From the NCBI GenBank assembly GCA_011947345.1, contig JAAVTG010000554.1:1116001-1180000 (forward strand): a DNA stretch of 64,000 bases. The letters are read 5' to 3'. Both the position numbers and the translations under genes were made by a program. Of the stretch, positions 9,990 through 22,039 are shown in pieces; the first letter of the stretch is position 1; each line of letters opens with the position of its first letter. The notes under the pieces are model-generated. The model was not told where the DNA came from, did not search any database, and was given only the letters and a program-made list of their open reading frames with translations. The stretch comes from Phytophthora quininea. Its lineage: Eukaryota; Oomycota; Peronosporomycetes; Peronosporales; Peronosporaceae.

Positions 9990-11198
9990 ATGGTGAACGC
10001 TTGGTACGCCAGCGTACTATTCATGGGGATCGCTGCCTCCAGCACATCTGCCGAAACATGCGAGGACGTCTCCGTGGTTACCACCACAGCAACCGCCTCC
10101 ACCCAAAGCGCAGTCAAGCGTCCGACCATCACGGGCCACCGCGGCGCGCCCGGATACCTGCCCGACCACACCATCCCTGGCTACACGCTCGCCATTGAGA
10201 CTGGCGTCGACATCATCGAGCCCGACCTCGTCAGCACCAAGGACGGCTACCTCGTCGTCCGCCACGAGCCCTACATCGACGGCACCACCAACGTCGCCGA
10301 CCACCCCGAGTTCGCCGACCGATTCGCCAACAAGACGCTCGACGGCATTGTCACCGAGGGCTTTTGGGTCAGTGATTTCACGCTCGAGGAGATCAAGACG
10401 CTTCGCGCCATCCAGCCGCTGCCTGAGCGCGACCAGAGCTACAACGGGCTCTACGAGATCCCGACCTTCGAGGAGGTCATCCGGCTCGCGCAGAACAAGT
10501 CCAACGAGTACAACCGCACCATCGCCATCTACCCGGAGGTCAAGCACTCGAGCTTCCACAAGGCGCTGGGCCTGCCCATCGAGAACACCATGCTCGAGCT
10601 GCTCACCCAGTACGGTTGGAACCACGCCGATGCGCCCGTGTACATCCAGTCATTCGAGACAACCAACCTGCGGGAGCTCAATGAGGTCACGAATATCACA
10701 CTCGTCCAGCTCATCGACGGCTACGACAGCGACCCGATCACGGGCGAGGTCATCTTCAAGGCGCCGTCCGACCGCCCGTATGACTGGACGTTGGCCAACC
10801 GCAGCGACTACTTCGGCTACCTCACCACGCCCGCCGGACTCGCTGAAGTGGCCACGTACGCCGACATCATCTCTCCCTGGAAGCGCTACCTGCTCAAGGC
10901 CGTGGCTGTCGAGGTGGGCACAGATGGCAACGCCGTCGACTCGAACGGGGACGGACAGGTCTCGGACGCAGATTACTCCGTCTACGAGTACCCGAACGTG
11001 ATTGAGGACGCCCACGCCGCGGGGCTGCTCGTGCACACGTGGACGATGCGGAACGAGAACTACCGCCTGGCCACCAACTACTCTGGCAATGCCACGCTCG
11101 AGTACTTTGAGCTGTTCGACATGGGTGTGGACGGACTGTTCAGCGACAACTGCAAGACGGCCGTGCCCGCTCGAGACGCGTGGGTGGCGGCGCAGTAA
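9990..11198 (+). CDS. Secreted glycerophosphodiester phosphodiesterase
   Basis: This intact, intronless 402-codon ORF starts with a signal-peptide-like segment (about residues 1-20, ending TSAET). The GlpQ/GDPD TIM-barrel motifs follow: GHRGAPGYLPDHT, then IIEPDLVSTKDG with the metal-binding Glu/Asp, HEP, and a C-terminal GVDGLFSDN. The enzyme family hydrolyses glycerophosphodiesters to glycerol-3-phosphate and an alcohol; a secreted form could scavenge host phospholipid head groups. Around residues 316-327 an EF-hand-like loop, DSNGDGQVSDAD, sits between the later barrel motifs, suggesting bound calcium. Several N-glycosylation sequons (NKS, NRT, NRS, NYS) fit secretion. A truncated inverted copy of its 3' end lies at 9104-9225. 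OGDH on the opposite strand converges 66 bp downstream. Confidence 0.9.
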   Translation: MVNAWYASVLFMGIAASSTSAETCEDVSVVTTTATASTQSAVKRPTITGHRGAPGYLPDHTIPGYTLAIETGVDIIEPDLVSTKDGYLVVRHEPYIDGTTNVADHPEFADRFANKTLDGIVTEGFWVSDFTLEEIKTLRAIQPLPERDQSYNGLYEIPTFEEVIRLAQNKSNEYNRTIAIYPEVKHSSFHKALGLPIENTMLELLTQYGWNHADAPVYIQSFETTNLRELNEVTNITLVQLIDGYDSDPITGEVIFKAPSDRPYDWTLANRSDYFGYLTTPAGLAEVATYADIISPWKRYLLKAVAVEVGTDGNAVDSNGDGQVSDADYSVYEYPNVIEDAHAAGLLVHTWTMRNENYRLATNYSGNATLEYFELFDMGVDGLFSDNCKTAVPARDAWVAAQ

Positions 11199-11264
11199 AA
11201 TGTTGATAGTGGATGATGAACAAGCTCCATTTTGTACTTGATCAATGCGTGTCCTAACCAGGTT

Positions 11265-14200
11265 TTATGAAAGCGCTTCATCCACGATCGTTTTCATCTC
11301 TTGCACGTGGATTTCGTACTGTCCGGTTGCAGGTGATGCCGATGGAGGCCGCCCAACGTAAGCGAATCGTCTAGAGTCGTCAAGATGCTTCAGCACCGTT
11401 AACAACCGCGGCAAGACGTGACTATACGCTCCCATGTTTTTGGGCTCTTCCTGCACCCACACGATTTCCGCGTTGGGGTATCGAGAGATTGTGTCAGCAA
11501 CTTCGTGGAACGGGAAGGGTGCCAACTGCTCGATACGGGCGGTAGCAATGTCTCGAATTCCACGATTGCGCAGCCCAAGACGCATGGGGTAATAGATTTT
11601 ACCGCAGCAGAGAATGAGTTTGCGGATCTGCAAAGAGAAAGTGGATTAGAAGATGAACAGTCTTGTCACCACGCACACATAATGAAAACCGTTCACCTCA
11701 TCGTCGTTCGCCATTGTAACTTGGTCGTCCGGGTGTGGCGGCAGCACACGTTGAAACGATGTTCCCAGAGTCAGGTCAGCCAGATCCGAGGTGCATGGGC
11801 GGTGGTGAAGCAGCGACTTTGGGGTAAATAGGACTAGTGGCTTGCGATAGCTAGACGCAATCTGTCGACGCAGAGCGTGGAAATACTGGGCTGGTGTCGA
11901 TGGAATCAGAACTTGGACATTCGTCCGCGTATTCGCCGCATCAGTCTCATCTTCTGATACAAACACGTCGCTATCTTCATTGACCAGGTGAAGGAAGCGT
12001 TCGATTCGTGCGCTGCTGTGCTCAGGTCCTTGGCCTCGAAGCCATGAGGCAAGTTGAGCACGAGCCCCGACTGCCGCTGCCATTTCTGCTCACCCGAAGA
12101 GATAAACGTGTCGATCATGGTCTGTGCACCGTTGGCGAAGTCCCCAAATTGAGCTTCCCAGATTGTCAAGCCCATCGGAGTCTGCAAGGAATACCCATAC
12201 TCAAAGCCGAGTACCCCTTCCTCGCTAAGCGGGCTGTTAACAACATCAAACTTTCCATGCCTCACATTTTCCAACCCTGCCATCTCCAAGGAACTCCGAA
12301 CGTCCTCGATATCCAGCTCATTCAAAGGCGTGTGTGACGAGTTTCGCCCGGACAAAGCCTCGAATTGGTCGTAGAGGACAGCATGGCGCTGGTTGAAGGT
12401 GCCGCGCTCGCAGTCCTGGCCACTAAGACGCACATCAACGCCTTCCACCAGTAGACACCCAAAGGCCAGCATCTCTGCTGTGGCCCAATCCACCCGAGCA
12501 CCCGTTTCGACCGCACGTAAGCGATTATTCATGATGGCCTCCACTTTTCGGTGCGCAGAAAATCCCTGCGGGATTCGGAACAACTGAGCCCCAACTTCCT
12601 CCAAGAACTGTTTGTCAACACCGGTCGAGCGATCATAGACTGGTTTTTCGTCAGCGTCGATAGCTTTCAGAATTCCGCCTGAAACTGGGGTTCTTTGCTG
12701 TCAGCATACCATTCCGTTTTCCACGATGTGTCCCCGGGGTTGTCCCACCCAGAGTGGTTTTCACGAGAAATGTGATATGCCGAAACGAGGCGATCTTCGT
12801 AGTCGGAGCAGAGTCTCTCGTACACATTCGCGGAGATGATACCTTCACATTGAAGCTTTTGGAATACAGACTAATGACCGTTGGGTGCTGATTAATGAAG
12901 TGATACATCACAGGAGCAGTGATTTCAGGCGAGTCTTGCTCGTTGTGACCATGGCGACGATAGCACACAAGATCCACAGTCACATCGCAGTGGAATTTTT
13001 GCCGGTATTCCGCAGCAATTTGCATGGCCTTCTTCACGGCTTCGGGGTCGTCTGCGTTTACGTGAAAAATTGGACATCTCGATACTTTAGCAACGTCACT
13101 GCCAATGTAACACAAAAGTCAGAGCCAAACGCGAACTACAACAAAATGCAACGAAGCGTACCTGCAATAAACAGCCGAGTCCGCGTTTTTCGGCAGCGTT
13201 GTGAAGCCAATCTGGTTGTTAATGATTACGTGGACTGTCCCTCCCGTTCGGAAGTCTTCCAACGAGCTGAAGCCGAGAGTTTCGCGAACCGATCCCTGGA
13301 ACATCGAGGCATCACCGTGGATCAGGATTGGCATGACGCGACTGCCATCGTCTCCCAGACGGGTCTGACAAGCACGAGCTTGTCCAAGGACGACGGGGTT
13401 CACCGCTTCCAAATGCGACGGGTTTGCTGCCAAATTGACTTCTAGACGTCTCCCGCTGCGCATTTGAATGCTCGACGAGGTTCCAAGATGGTACCGGACG
13501 TCATCAGAATTGTTTGGGTAGTCTGGTTCATCCGGTAGATATGGCTGGAACTGGGAAATGATGGAACGCAAAGGGCGCTGCAGCACGTTCGCTAGCACGT
13601 TCAAGCGACCACGATGGGCCATCCCCATTTCTACAACCTCCACACCAAGCTCGCTTGCAGACTCAAGCAGCTCGCACAGGCCTGGGATCAAACTCTCGCC
13701 GCCTTCTATCGAAAAGCGCTTCGCTCCTGAAAATCGTCGTCCAAGAAATCGCTCAAAGTGCTCTGCCTGCACCATTTGACGCAGCATGTCGATCTTCTCC
13801 TCCTTTGAGTATTCTTTATCCTACAGCCCAAACTAGAGTGAGAACTTCAATGGCCACCCCACTTTTTCCAAATCACACCTTGTACTTCTCCAGACGTTCA
13901 CGGATCCACAGCGCAGCGTCGCGATTGCGTAGATGCTGGTACTCCAGTCCAATATGACCGCAAAAGAGCTCGCGAAGCTCCGTCACAATCTAAGTCCACG
14001 CGCACAAAAGACGTCACTAAAAGCACAGCCACCTTATCTTCCTTCTAACGTCTCTCACGCCACCTCTCGCAGTGTCGCCACTGGCCCGATCGACAAATCC
14101 TGCCCGATGAAGAACTCCCGATCTAGGTCGTTGGCCGTGAAGCCTACAGCAAACGCCTTTGTCAGCAACTCTATCAACTCCGCAACGTAACCGCCTCTCC

Positions 14201-14659
14201 AGCACCGTGTGAGGTCAGCTCCAGCATGTTCTTGGACGCCAGGTTGCGCAGGTTGAAGTCGTCGAAGAAAGGCACCTCCACCCAGCGGTCTCCGTTGATC
14301 CAGCGCTCGAGCTCCGGCAGCTTTTCCCCTGCAGAAACGACCACGACACTTAAGAATACTGCCCCCCTCCTTATCCCAGAGCAACTCCCTACGCTTCTGT
14401 AGTGGGTCAATCTGCGCCACATAGTGGCCATACTACAACACAGAGCAGTCAGATCAAGAGCTTTGGAGCTATTGAGGGCAAGTCTCCTCTTCTCCACCTG
14501 TTTGAACGTGCGGATCAGCAGCAGCACGCGCCGCGTCTCCTCCTGCGAGCGTCGGATGTCGTCGCTGAGCTTCTGTACGGGCAGAGAGGCCTCGGCACTG
14601 CGCCAGCGACGCAGCCCAGTGGCTGGCCGAGCCGATCCTTTGCGCAGCGTCCGCAGCAT
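11265..14659 (-). CDS. OGDH: 2-oxoglutarate dehydrogenase E1 component
   Basis: Thiamine-diphosphate E1 subunit of the mitochondrial 2-oxoglutarate dehydrogenase complex (TCA cycle). Exons (minus): 14498-14659, 14393-14432, 14064-14328, 13879-13989, 13162-13820, 11697-13098 and 11265-11627. Landmarks in order are an Arg-rich N-terminus ([19 protein letters not shown]), [94 protein letters not shown] and a C-terminal [12 protein letters not shown]. The frame breaks by one missing base near 14187, 12855, 12680 and 12034. Every break lies between conserved segments with no extra stops, so I interpret them as assembly errors. The gene is head-to-head with CFAP70, 59 bp apart. Confidence 0.9.
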
Positions 14660-14718
14660 CTAAAACTGAGCGCTAATTCTGTGTTTAATTCTTCGCGTCC
14701 TTTCGCGATCACAAGTCG

Positions 14719-17700
14719 ATGGAATCTGCCGCTGGGGCCTTCTCGGTGGCGCTGCGCTCGCTCTCATGGCGGCCGGACGTCGCGACTTCCGTCGAGCGCC
14801 AGGTCTGGGTTTATGTACACGTTATGCTGGCCCAAGATCAGTCGCTGGAGCGCGTCTGGTTTGCCGAAGACGACGGCAACTGCGTCTCCAAGAGTGTATC
14901 CATATCCACAGAGTGCATCGGGCAGTCGCTGCTGCTCGAGTACAAGCAGAGCTCACGACCCGTCCACCTATCGCTCGAGTCTGTGACGGAGCTGGTGCAG
15001 ACGAAGCTGCTGCTATCGCTCTATAGCGGCACCTACAACAAGCGATCGAGCGGGGTCTTGCTGGGAACGGCAAAGATCTCTATGAGGACAGCGTTGCTGG
15101 GGCAACACAGCACCAGGTTGACATCTTGTCCTCGGGAGAGATCTTTACTGTGCATTTGGATGTCCACTGCGACGTGGGGCTGGCGGACTTTATGCTGGGG
15201 GCCAGAGTGCTGCAGGTGCTGCCACCCACGGTGGTCAACTTGCCGGCCGAGTGGATTGCTGCAGACTGTGTTACCAACGAAGACGCGCTTGCTTTCTGTG
15301 CTGGGGAGCAAAATTCCGCCTGCTATGAGCTGGACATTACGTTGCCTCGACTGGACGTCCAAAACGCGAGCGTTGATGTTACGACGCTGAAAGGAGGAAA
15401 GCTAAGCTTCCAACCGGCCGTTTCGAATGGGACTACGGACAAGACTGATGTGGACATCGACCCACCGCTCGCGACTGGCGATGAAGAACGCCCAGCTACT
15501 TCAGTGTCGGTATTGTCAGGGAGTGGGGCGTCCGCTTCCCTGAAACGTCCATGATATCGATGCTTTACCTCCAGGTAAGTGGTTATGTCGTTCCGCTATT
15601 AGGATACTGACCCTGTGAAATTCGTAGAGTTCTGTGGAGCGTTTAGTGGGTTTTCTTGCGGTGGAAAAGCGTGTTAGTGGGGTACTACGACGCAGCCCAG
15701 CTGGCAAAGCAATAGATACCGTAACAGCTGATGTTACTCTGTCTCTTCACGAGCTGCTTCGACCTGGCACCAGTCAGATCGTATCACGAGGGATGCTGGC
15801 GGCAATCAGCCCCGTTCCACGTGCCCTGATAGAGCAAGAACTTGCTGGTGCGGTGTCCAACGACGACAAGAAGAAATTCCAAGCCGCTTTGGCAGATTAT
15901 GAGAACACTGTTCAGCAAGCAGCATCTCTAACAACCGCAGTGATAGATGCTGGAACCCAGGTCGAGATTAGTATTGAAGTGGTTCAAGCACCATTGATTT
16001 TGCAGCCGCCGCAGGCGCTAGAAGGACCATCAAAGTCTGTGTCGGAGATGATTCCTGGTCGTGACCTCAGTACTGAAAGTGAGGATTGCGATGTCTACAT
16101 GAACCTGCGAACAGAAATCCGCCTCATTGTGGCGAGTCTTTTGCGCGAGTACGAAGATGCGTTTCGTAACAACAGCGACAAGATGCAGGGAGTTGACGAT
16201 TATGCAGCTGATTCCCTGGCCCAGCGTGACGAAAAGAAGCAAACCCTTATTTATCGCCTCAACACCCAGGGGTATATCACTCGTTCAAGGAATCTCTCAA
16301 GAAGCAGATTGTGCCTGTTGTGCGCGAGTGCTTTGCCCACAACGAGGTCACCCTCGGCGACGGATATGGCGATGGCCAAGTACATACGGACGAACAATCG
16401 GTGGAGGAAAAGAAAAAGAGCAATTTGGTCAGCTCTATACCTTGCTCATGCAAGAAGTAAATGCACTTCTGCACGATACGTTCTACTCAGACTCGAGCGC
16501 ACTGCTGGAGAAGGCACATGCAGGTTTGGGTGGAAGACCATCGTTAAAGGAAGTAGAGTCTGTTCTCGAAATCTTACGGCTCAAAACCGTGGAGAATGAG
16601 GTCAGCGGAGATTTCGAAAAGAGTGAACTGCTGCATTTGGACCGCATTGCGTACACGGAGCAGCATGCAGCGCATTTGCAAGCACAGTCAAATTCGCATG
16701 GATTGGTGTCCAGTGATACAGGTGCCGCTTACCAGCTATTGATGGGGGTTTGGTATGACTACGCAAGATTTTGTATTGCCCAGAAGACACTCGACAAGGC
16801 GGGAGCAGCTCTACAGCAATGTCTACGCCTAGATCCGCATGCAGTTCGAGCACTAGTTGCACTTGTGGCTGTGCAATGCGAGCTCCAAGACTTTACGCGA
16901 GCAGAATCTTTTGTAAAGAGTGCAGTGGTTGAAGCACACGCGTGCGCACAGAGCAACGGAGACAACGCTGACTACCGAGCGCTCGCCCATGCGCTGCTTG
17001 CTTTCATTTTCTCTGAGTTTGGTGGGAAAGATCCGACAGGAAATCTTGCCATGTTCGAGCTGTTGAAAGCGCAACAGATACTGCAGAGTAGCGCAGTCAG
17101 CAAAGAGGCGTCGTGTGTAAGTGCTGTGTGGATTGTTCTGGCAGAGCATGCCTGCGAATGTAAACTTTGGAGGCTCACGCAACGATCATTAGAACTAGCC
17201 GATAGGTATATGAAGGCGCGCGACGTGATCAGTGTGGAACTTCGGGTCTTGAAACGTGCCATGGAGGCTGAATTGTGTCTTCGAGAGAGCGAGGGTGACG
17301 AGGATTCACGAATCGCTCGTGCGGTCAAATTGCTCGAGGACGCACTGGAAATCGACCCATCTCACCCTGTTGCCTGGTTCACGTTGGCGAAAGTATATCT
17401 TCGACGCGACACCCAGCCAAAAACAGCGATTGAGTGTCTTCAGCGCGCTCTGGCGCATCGCGAAGCCCTTAAAATTGAGGCAGCGCGCCTTGACCTTTAT
17501 CTTCGCCTTGCTTTGGCGTTGTTGAACTCGTCACAGTTCGAGGCAGCTGAAATGACGTTCCTATTAGCTTGTGATGAGTTTCGTGTGGCCTCCTGCTGGC
17601 TTGGCGTGGGGATTGCTAGCTTACGTCTAGAAAATGGGATCGCGCTCGAACCGCTTTGGCCGAGGCTAATCGACTGGATGGCTCGAACCCCGTCGTATGG

Positions 17701-18128
17701 GGGTACCTGGCACTGCTCTCTCTCACGGAGCATGCCCCGTGACAGCACGTGATGAAAAAGTTGCTCAGCAGTTTGTCGCCCAAGCGTTGCGGCACAACCT
17801 GAGCAGTCCGGCGCTACTACGAGAGCTTAGCAACGCATTTGTGGCAATCGACCGTCTTGAAAGCGCGGAAAAGCTGCTTCGCCGCTCTCTCGCCTGCCAA
17901 GACTCATCGTTGGCGAGAAAGACGTTGGCGGACGTGCTCGCGGCACAAAACTGTGCCGAGGACGCTCTCCGGCAGTACATGCAGTCGCTCGAGGTGACGG
18001 AAGATGTTGAAGAGCGGTGCGTTCTACTGGAAAGATGCGCGCAGCTGCTGACTACGCTTGGCAGGCCGGAAGAAGCTAATGAGTACCGAGCGATGGCGCA
18101 GCGATTTCACGTGGGGAATGCGACGTAG
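14719..18128 (+). CDS. CFAP70: CFAP70-like ciliary TPR protein
   Basis: Two exons, 14719-15574 and 15628-18128. The N-terminal half lacks obvious motifs but reads as a C2-like region as in CFAP70 (ILSSGEIFTVHLDVHCDV). The middle has the family signature YHSFKESLKKQIVPVVREC followed by LYTLLMQEVNALLHDTF. The C-terminal half is a TPR array (for example LGRPEEANEYRAMAQRF, VVWGYLALLSLTEHAP, SHPVAWFTLAKVYL). CFAP70 is an axonemal protein linked to the central apparatus and flagellar beating. One missing base each near 15100, 15530, 16270, 16415, 17655 and 17735, mostly in runs of G, A, T or C, restores the frame. These are probably assembly errors. Confidence 0.8.
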
Positions 18129-18249
18129 GCGGTAAAGTGTTACCGGCGAGGTTGCAGCTCGAAGATAAGTTTTTGAAAGGAACGCCATGAGTGCATTTCA
18201 TAACTTGCTAAACTTTTTCGGTCGTCCATCCGCTTGCTGCAGCCGGAAC

Positions 18250-19948
18250 TTACAATGGCACAGGACCGCGGCTCCGCGTCCAATACAACTCCCGGGTGGC
18301 ACTGGTCGTCGCGTGGTTCTCCTCCAGCGAGAGACCCGTGCTGTCATACCCGCTTTCTTCATCGTCGTTGGTGAGTCCATAGTCCACCGATTCGCGACGA
18401 ACCGTTTCCTGAAGGCGCTGCCACGAGTACCCAGCACGGCTCGAAGGCGGAGTCAGCGCTTGAAATGCCGGTTCTTGGCAGGCCTGGCTGCTGGTGTTTT
18501 CCTCGTGATAATACCCCGGCCATTTATCGTACGCAACGCTGTGTGTACGGGCCATTTCTCGACGAGCGCGACCGAGACTGCCTTCTGGGCTGCGAATTGG
18601 CGGGATCTGCGCGGCTCGCCGAATGATCCCTGGTCGCTGCGCCAGCAGCATTTGCGTCATGGTCGGCAACATTCTGCGATGAGGTAGCGAGAGGGCTGGG
18701 ATCGATGGGACTTCTGCAGTTGGCGGCCATAGCGACGGCTTGCAGGACACCGTGGCGGGTGTCAACGGGGCCTCAGCAGATGCGAGAGGCGACACCACCT
18801 TCGCTCTGCTGGCCGTCGGTGCCGTCGCTCTTCCTCCATGAGCAAAGCAATAACCAGCTTTGCGGGCTGTCGTTGTGCATCCTTCAAATACGCACCGCTT
18901 GCCGCCCCCGTGGGCGATGCACCGACCGCGAGATACAGCGCTGTTGGCACATTCTTCGACGACGCAGCGGCGACCACCTCCATGGGCCTAAAGCGAACAA
19001 GGAGCGTGAGTTGATTGTATCTACAAGGGGTGGAGCATGAAAGCTTTGCTGACCTTGCACAGACCGAGTCGTTGGGCGCTACTCGAACATCCGGCCACCG
19101 TGCAGCGCTTGCCGCCGCCGTGCGCGATACATTTCCCACCGGTTTTCGCGCTGCTTGCGCAGCCCTCGACCGCGCAGCGTCGGCCACCGCCGTGAGCTCG
19201 GCATCGCGCCCCACTGACGGCACTGCTCGTGCAACCTTCGACCTGGCAGCGGTGACCTCCTCCGTGAGCAATGCAGAGCCCGCCTGCAGAAATTGGCACG
19301 AGGTCGCTGAGTGAATCGAACCACCATAGCATGGGCAACTTGGTCCAGTGGACCTACCTTTCTTGGCGCTTGACCCGCAGCCTTCGCGTTGGCAGCGCCC
19401 GCCGCCGCCATGAACGTAGCAGAGTCCGCGAGATTGGGCGCTGCTCGTGCAATCGGCGACTTGGCAGCGTCGCCCACCGCCGTGCGTACGGCACAACCCA
19501 CCCGAGGCAACGTGCTTGGAGCACCCGGGCCGACTGCATTTCCGCCCGCCGCCGTGCTGCACGCAGAGACTACGGCTCGCGGCCGAGTTGGGACACCCAG
19601 CAGTAGCTTGACACCGGCGAGCACCATCGGGCAAACTCCCGAATCGGAATACTTGGCGCAACCTCGTGTACGGCAGCGTGTGGCGTGGGTCGGACACAGT
19701 GCTCGAGTCCGAGCTGTGCTTATGCATGGATTGACTCCGTTGTCTGCCGTGCCACCTCCACTGCGGTCGGCGATACCTTCGCTTTTCACGCAAGGCTCGT
19801 GCTTTGCTGGCTCGTCGTCCGTCTCCGTAGTGTCGTCGCTCGAGCAGTGGTGCAGCCACGGGTTGCTGTTTGGTGCTGGGGAGCAGGCCGCTGCGTGCAG
19901 GAGGTCGCCGAACTTTGGGAAATCGCGCCCACCATCCTCGACCAACAT
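18250..19948 (-). CDS. WRKY19-type Cys/His zinc-finger repeat protein
   Basis: Minus-strand exons 19358-19948, 19054-19283 and 18250-18987 are joined by 74- and 66-nt GT-AG introns. The core is a tandem array of about 25-residue units of the form RC-x4-C-x3-A-x3-G-x-C-x2-HGGG (for example RCQVADCTSSAQSRGLCYVH and RCAVEGCASSAKTGGKC), of which about eight can be counted. This matches the WRKY19-like zinc-finger repeat family, abundant in oomycetes. Its function is unknown; DNA binding is assumed by analogy. The N-terminus is acidic (SSDDTTETDDE). The C-terminus is Ser/Pro-rich without known domains. One missing C near 19629 shifts the frame between the first finger and the rest. The start at 19948 is the first Met in frame and is uncertain. 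Confidence 0.75.
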
Positions 19949-20455
19949 GTCGCTGCGTCTTGCTTGTTGTGTTTTGCTGGCACCGCTTGAGTTCTTTGAT
20001 CCGCCGGCGAAATTCCAAAGTGAGTGTATCTGCGAGTGAGCGCGGTGACAAGTGCAAGAAAGCTGCAAAGCTGGGCGATTGCCGAGCGTGGCAGCCGTAA
20101 AGCCGATGGACGGCGAAGGAAATGTCCTGGGAGCCGGCGTTGACTTGGGACCTGGCAACCCTCTTGCAAAAATGATAGTACGAAAGCTTGAGACTACAAC
20201 GTGATTGCCTTTGCAAGCAGAAAGAACTCGACACACCGCCTCGTCCCGGAGGTTTGCAGCAGTGGCTAGCACTTTCCGCCGCAAGTCTCAGTCCATCAAC
20301 TCTCGTGCGCGTCCATCAATGGGAGACCAAATGGCACGATGATGGTCAACCAAATGCATCTCTTTCCGAGGCGGCAGTCCTTGCACGTTAACGAGTTCAA
20401 CCATTGTCATGCTCTGCGTTTATTGTGTTTTTGTTACGCGCGACGAATGGCCTTG

Positions 20456-21783
20456 TCACCGCAGAAGATTCTTGCGAGTGGCAGCTATATTGCTCAGGAA
20501 GTGATCAAGGTTGGCGAGTCCCAGCAACATCCCTTCGTCTGGAGCGTCGAGAGAGGAGCTCATTTGGCAGTGCGCAAAGTCGATGAGTCGAACGTCCGAG
20601 CACACCGGCACATAGCTTTGATCACCCTCGTAGATCAGCAGCAAGGAGGAGCCCCAGCACCGCAGCCCCGTCGTTCGAGCCACTACGTCTTTGAAGTGGC
20701 GGATTTTGAGTTGCAGCTTCTCGAGTGCGTCCCAGCGGATCGTGGAGCCGCTCGTGAGGTACTGCGAGGCAGGACGCGCACAAGAGTTAGCGCAGCTTCA
20801 TCGGGCAGCACTATACAATCGAATGCGCACCGTTTGCAGGGCAGGCTCAATGTCGTTGGCCTTGAGCCGTCGTCCCCAAGTCTTGTCCCAAATGGTGTAG
20901 GTGCCGTCACGTTGATCGTAAATCTGCATGCCACAGAGCCGCAGCCCGAGAGCGAGTGAGGTGGTTGCAGCGCACTTGGCCGTGTGGGATTTGACCTTGG
21001 CGGGCGTGGCGTCCTCCCCGTGCTGGCGCGTGCCCATTTTGATGTCCAACACGCAGGGCCGACGAAAGCTTCGCGTGAGGTCTCCCAGAACGAGATAATC
21101 CTTCACATTCCCACTATCACAGCGCTTTAATGCAGGGCTGCAGCCACTGCTTTCGGCCTTTGCACTCCTCCTGCTCTTCTTGGCACGCTCCTGCTTCCAG
21201 AGTTTGGCGCTGTAGCCGATCTCCGATGCGCTGACGGACGCTGCAGATTGGCTGAGCCGGCGCTTCTTGCTGAAGGATCCTCTCCGCATCTTTTAGGAGT
21301 CGTCAGGGGCTCTGCTGGCGGCGGTGGCGACAACGATGACGAGGACAGAGAAATCGTGTGGGACGTCCAGCCCAACTCCACCGAGATCTTGCCCAGGAAC
21401 TGCGGTACATAGGGCCGCAGCTGTGGGAACTGGGGCCCCAGCGCCTCGTAGAATTGGAGCTCCAGGTCGACCACAGGCTTGCACACGGAGCCGCTAGAGC
21501 TGCGGAGGAACGCCGTGTGGCCTCCAGCCTAGAAGGCCATCGTTATCGTTGTCATTAGAATGACTATCTGTGAGTTCGTTACTGGAGATTGGTAGCGACA
21601 GCTCACCTGGTGGTTGTAGAGATAAAACCTGGTGCCGTCCGAAGAGCGCGCGACCACCTCGTTCGGCCCCACGGCATCATCCGTCTCCATGGGTGTGGCT
21701 TGCTCCGTAGATGATTCCCCGGTCCCCTCGTGGAGGGCTGCAGCTGCTTCCCCACTGCCATCCAGAGCGTCTTCCTGCCGCAT
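20456..21783 (-). CDS. Inositol polyphosphate kinase (IPK/IP6K family)
   Basis: Exons (minus): 21607-21783, 20831-21528 and 20456-20761. The kinase signature P-x3-D-x-K-x-G is present in PCVLDIKMGTRQHG. The GMQIYD segment follows, then SSLLLIYEGD, and the metal-binding IDF appears in VRLIDFAHCQM, followed by DEGMLLGLANL. The family phosphorylates soluble inositol phosphates. A Ser/Lys/Arg-rich insertion (SKKRRLSQSAAS) separates N-lobe and catalytic motif, as in IP6K-type enzymes. Member type (IP3K, IPMK or IP6K) cannot be fixed from sequence alone. One missing A near 21291 breaks the frame. An initiator-like motif at 21845-21859 supports the ATG at 21783. The gene is divergent from the KDEL-receptor gene. 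Confidence 0.87.
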
Positions 21784-21844
21784 AGTCAGCACGGAGGGAA
21801 ACGGAGAATGGGCTTTTCTTAGCGCTTGGGCATTCGAGGCAACT

Positions 21845-21859
21845 TGCAAGTTGAAGTGA
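21845..21859 (-). promoter_or_regulatory. Oomycete initiator-like motif (IPK gene)
   Basis: On the minus strand TCACTTCAACTTGC fits the oomycete initiator consensus TCAYTTYNNNWTTYY with one or two mismatches at its 3' end. It lies about 65-75 nt upstream of the Met codon at 21783. This suggests translation starts there rather than at the more distal in-frame ATG near 21879. Confidence 0.35.
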
Positions 21860-22039
21860 ATTGGCACTGTCTTTACCACTTATCACACTGTATCTCATTA
21901 TGATTCTGATCAATTCATCTAATTTACTTATACGAGCGCGTACGGTCCTCGACACGTGGTGGGAGTCCGTTCGAGCGATCATTAGCCAAGTCGCAGTTGT
22001 GTTCCGCCTCTTCTTCCTGCTCGAGTCCGCGCCGCCGCC

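Noticed and set aside
10017..11036. Long ORFs antisense and frame-shifted to the GDPD gene (for example Ser/Thr/Arg-rich plus frame 10195-11001)
   Set aside because: High GC and strong codon bias of the real gene keep other frames open; the composition is typical of shadow frames and no motif is present.
14329..14392. A 31-nt intron in OGDH (donor at the GTATTC near 14359)
   Set aside because: Too short; using the upstream GTAGGG donor gives a 64-nt intron and restores the expected [12 protein letters not shown] sequence.
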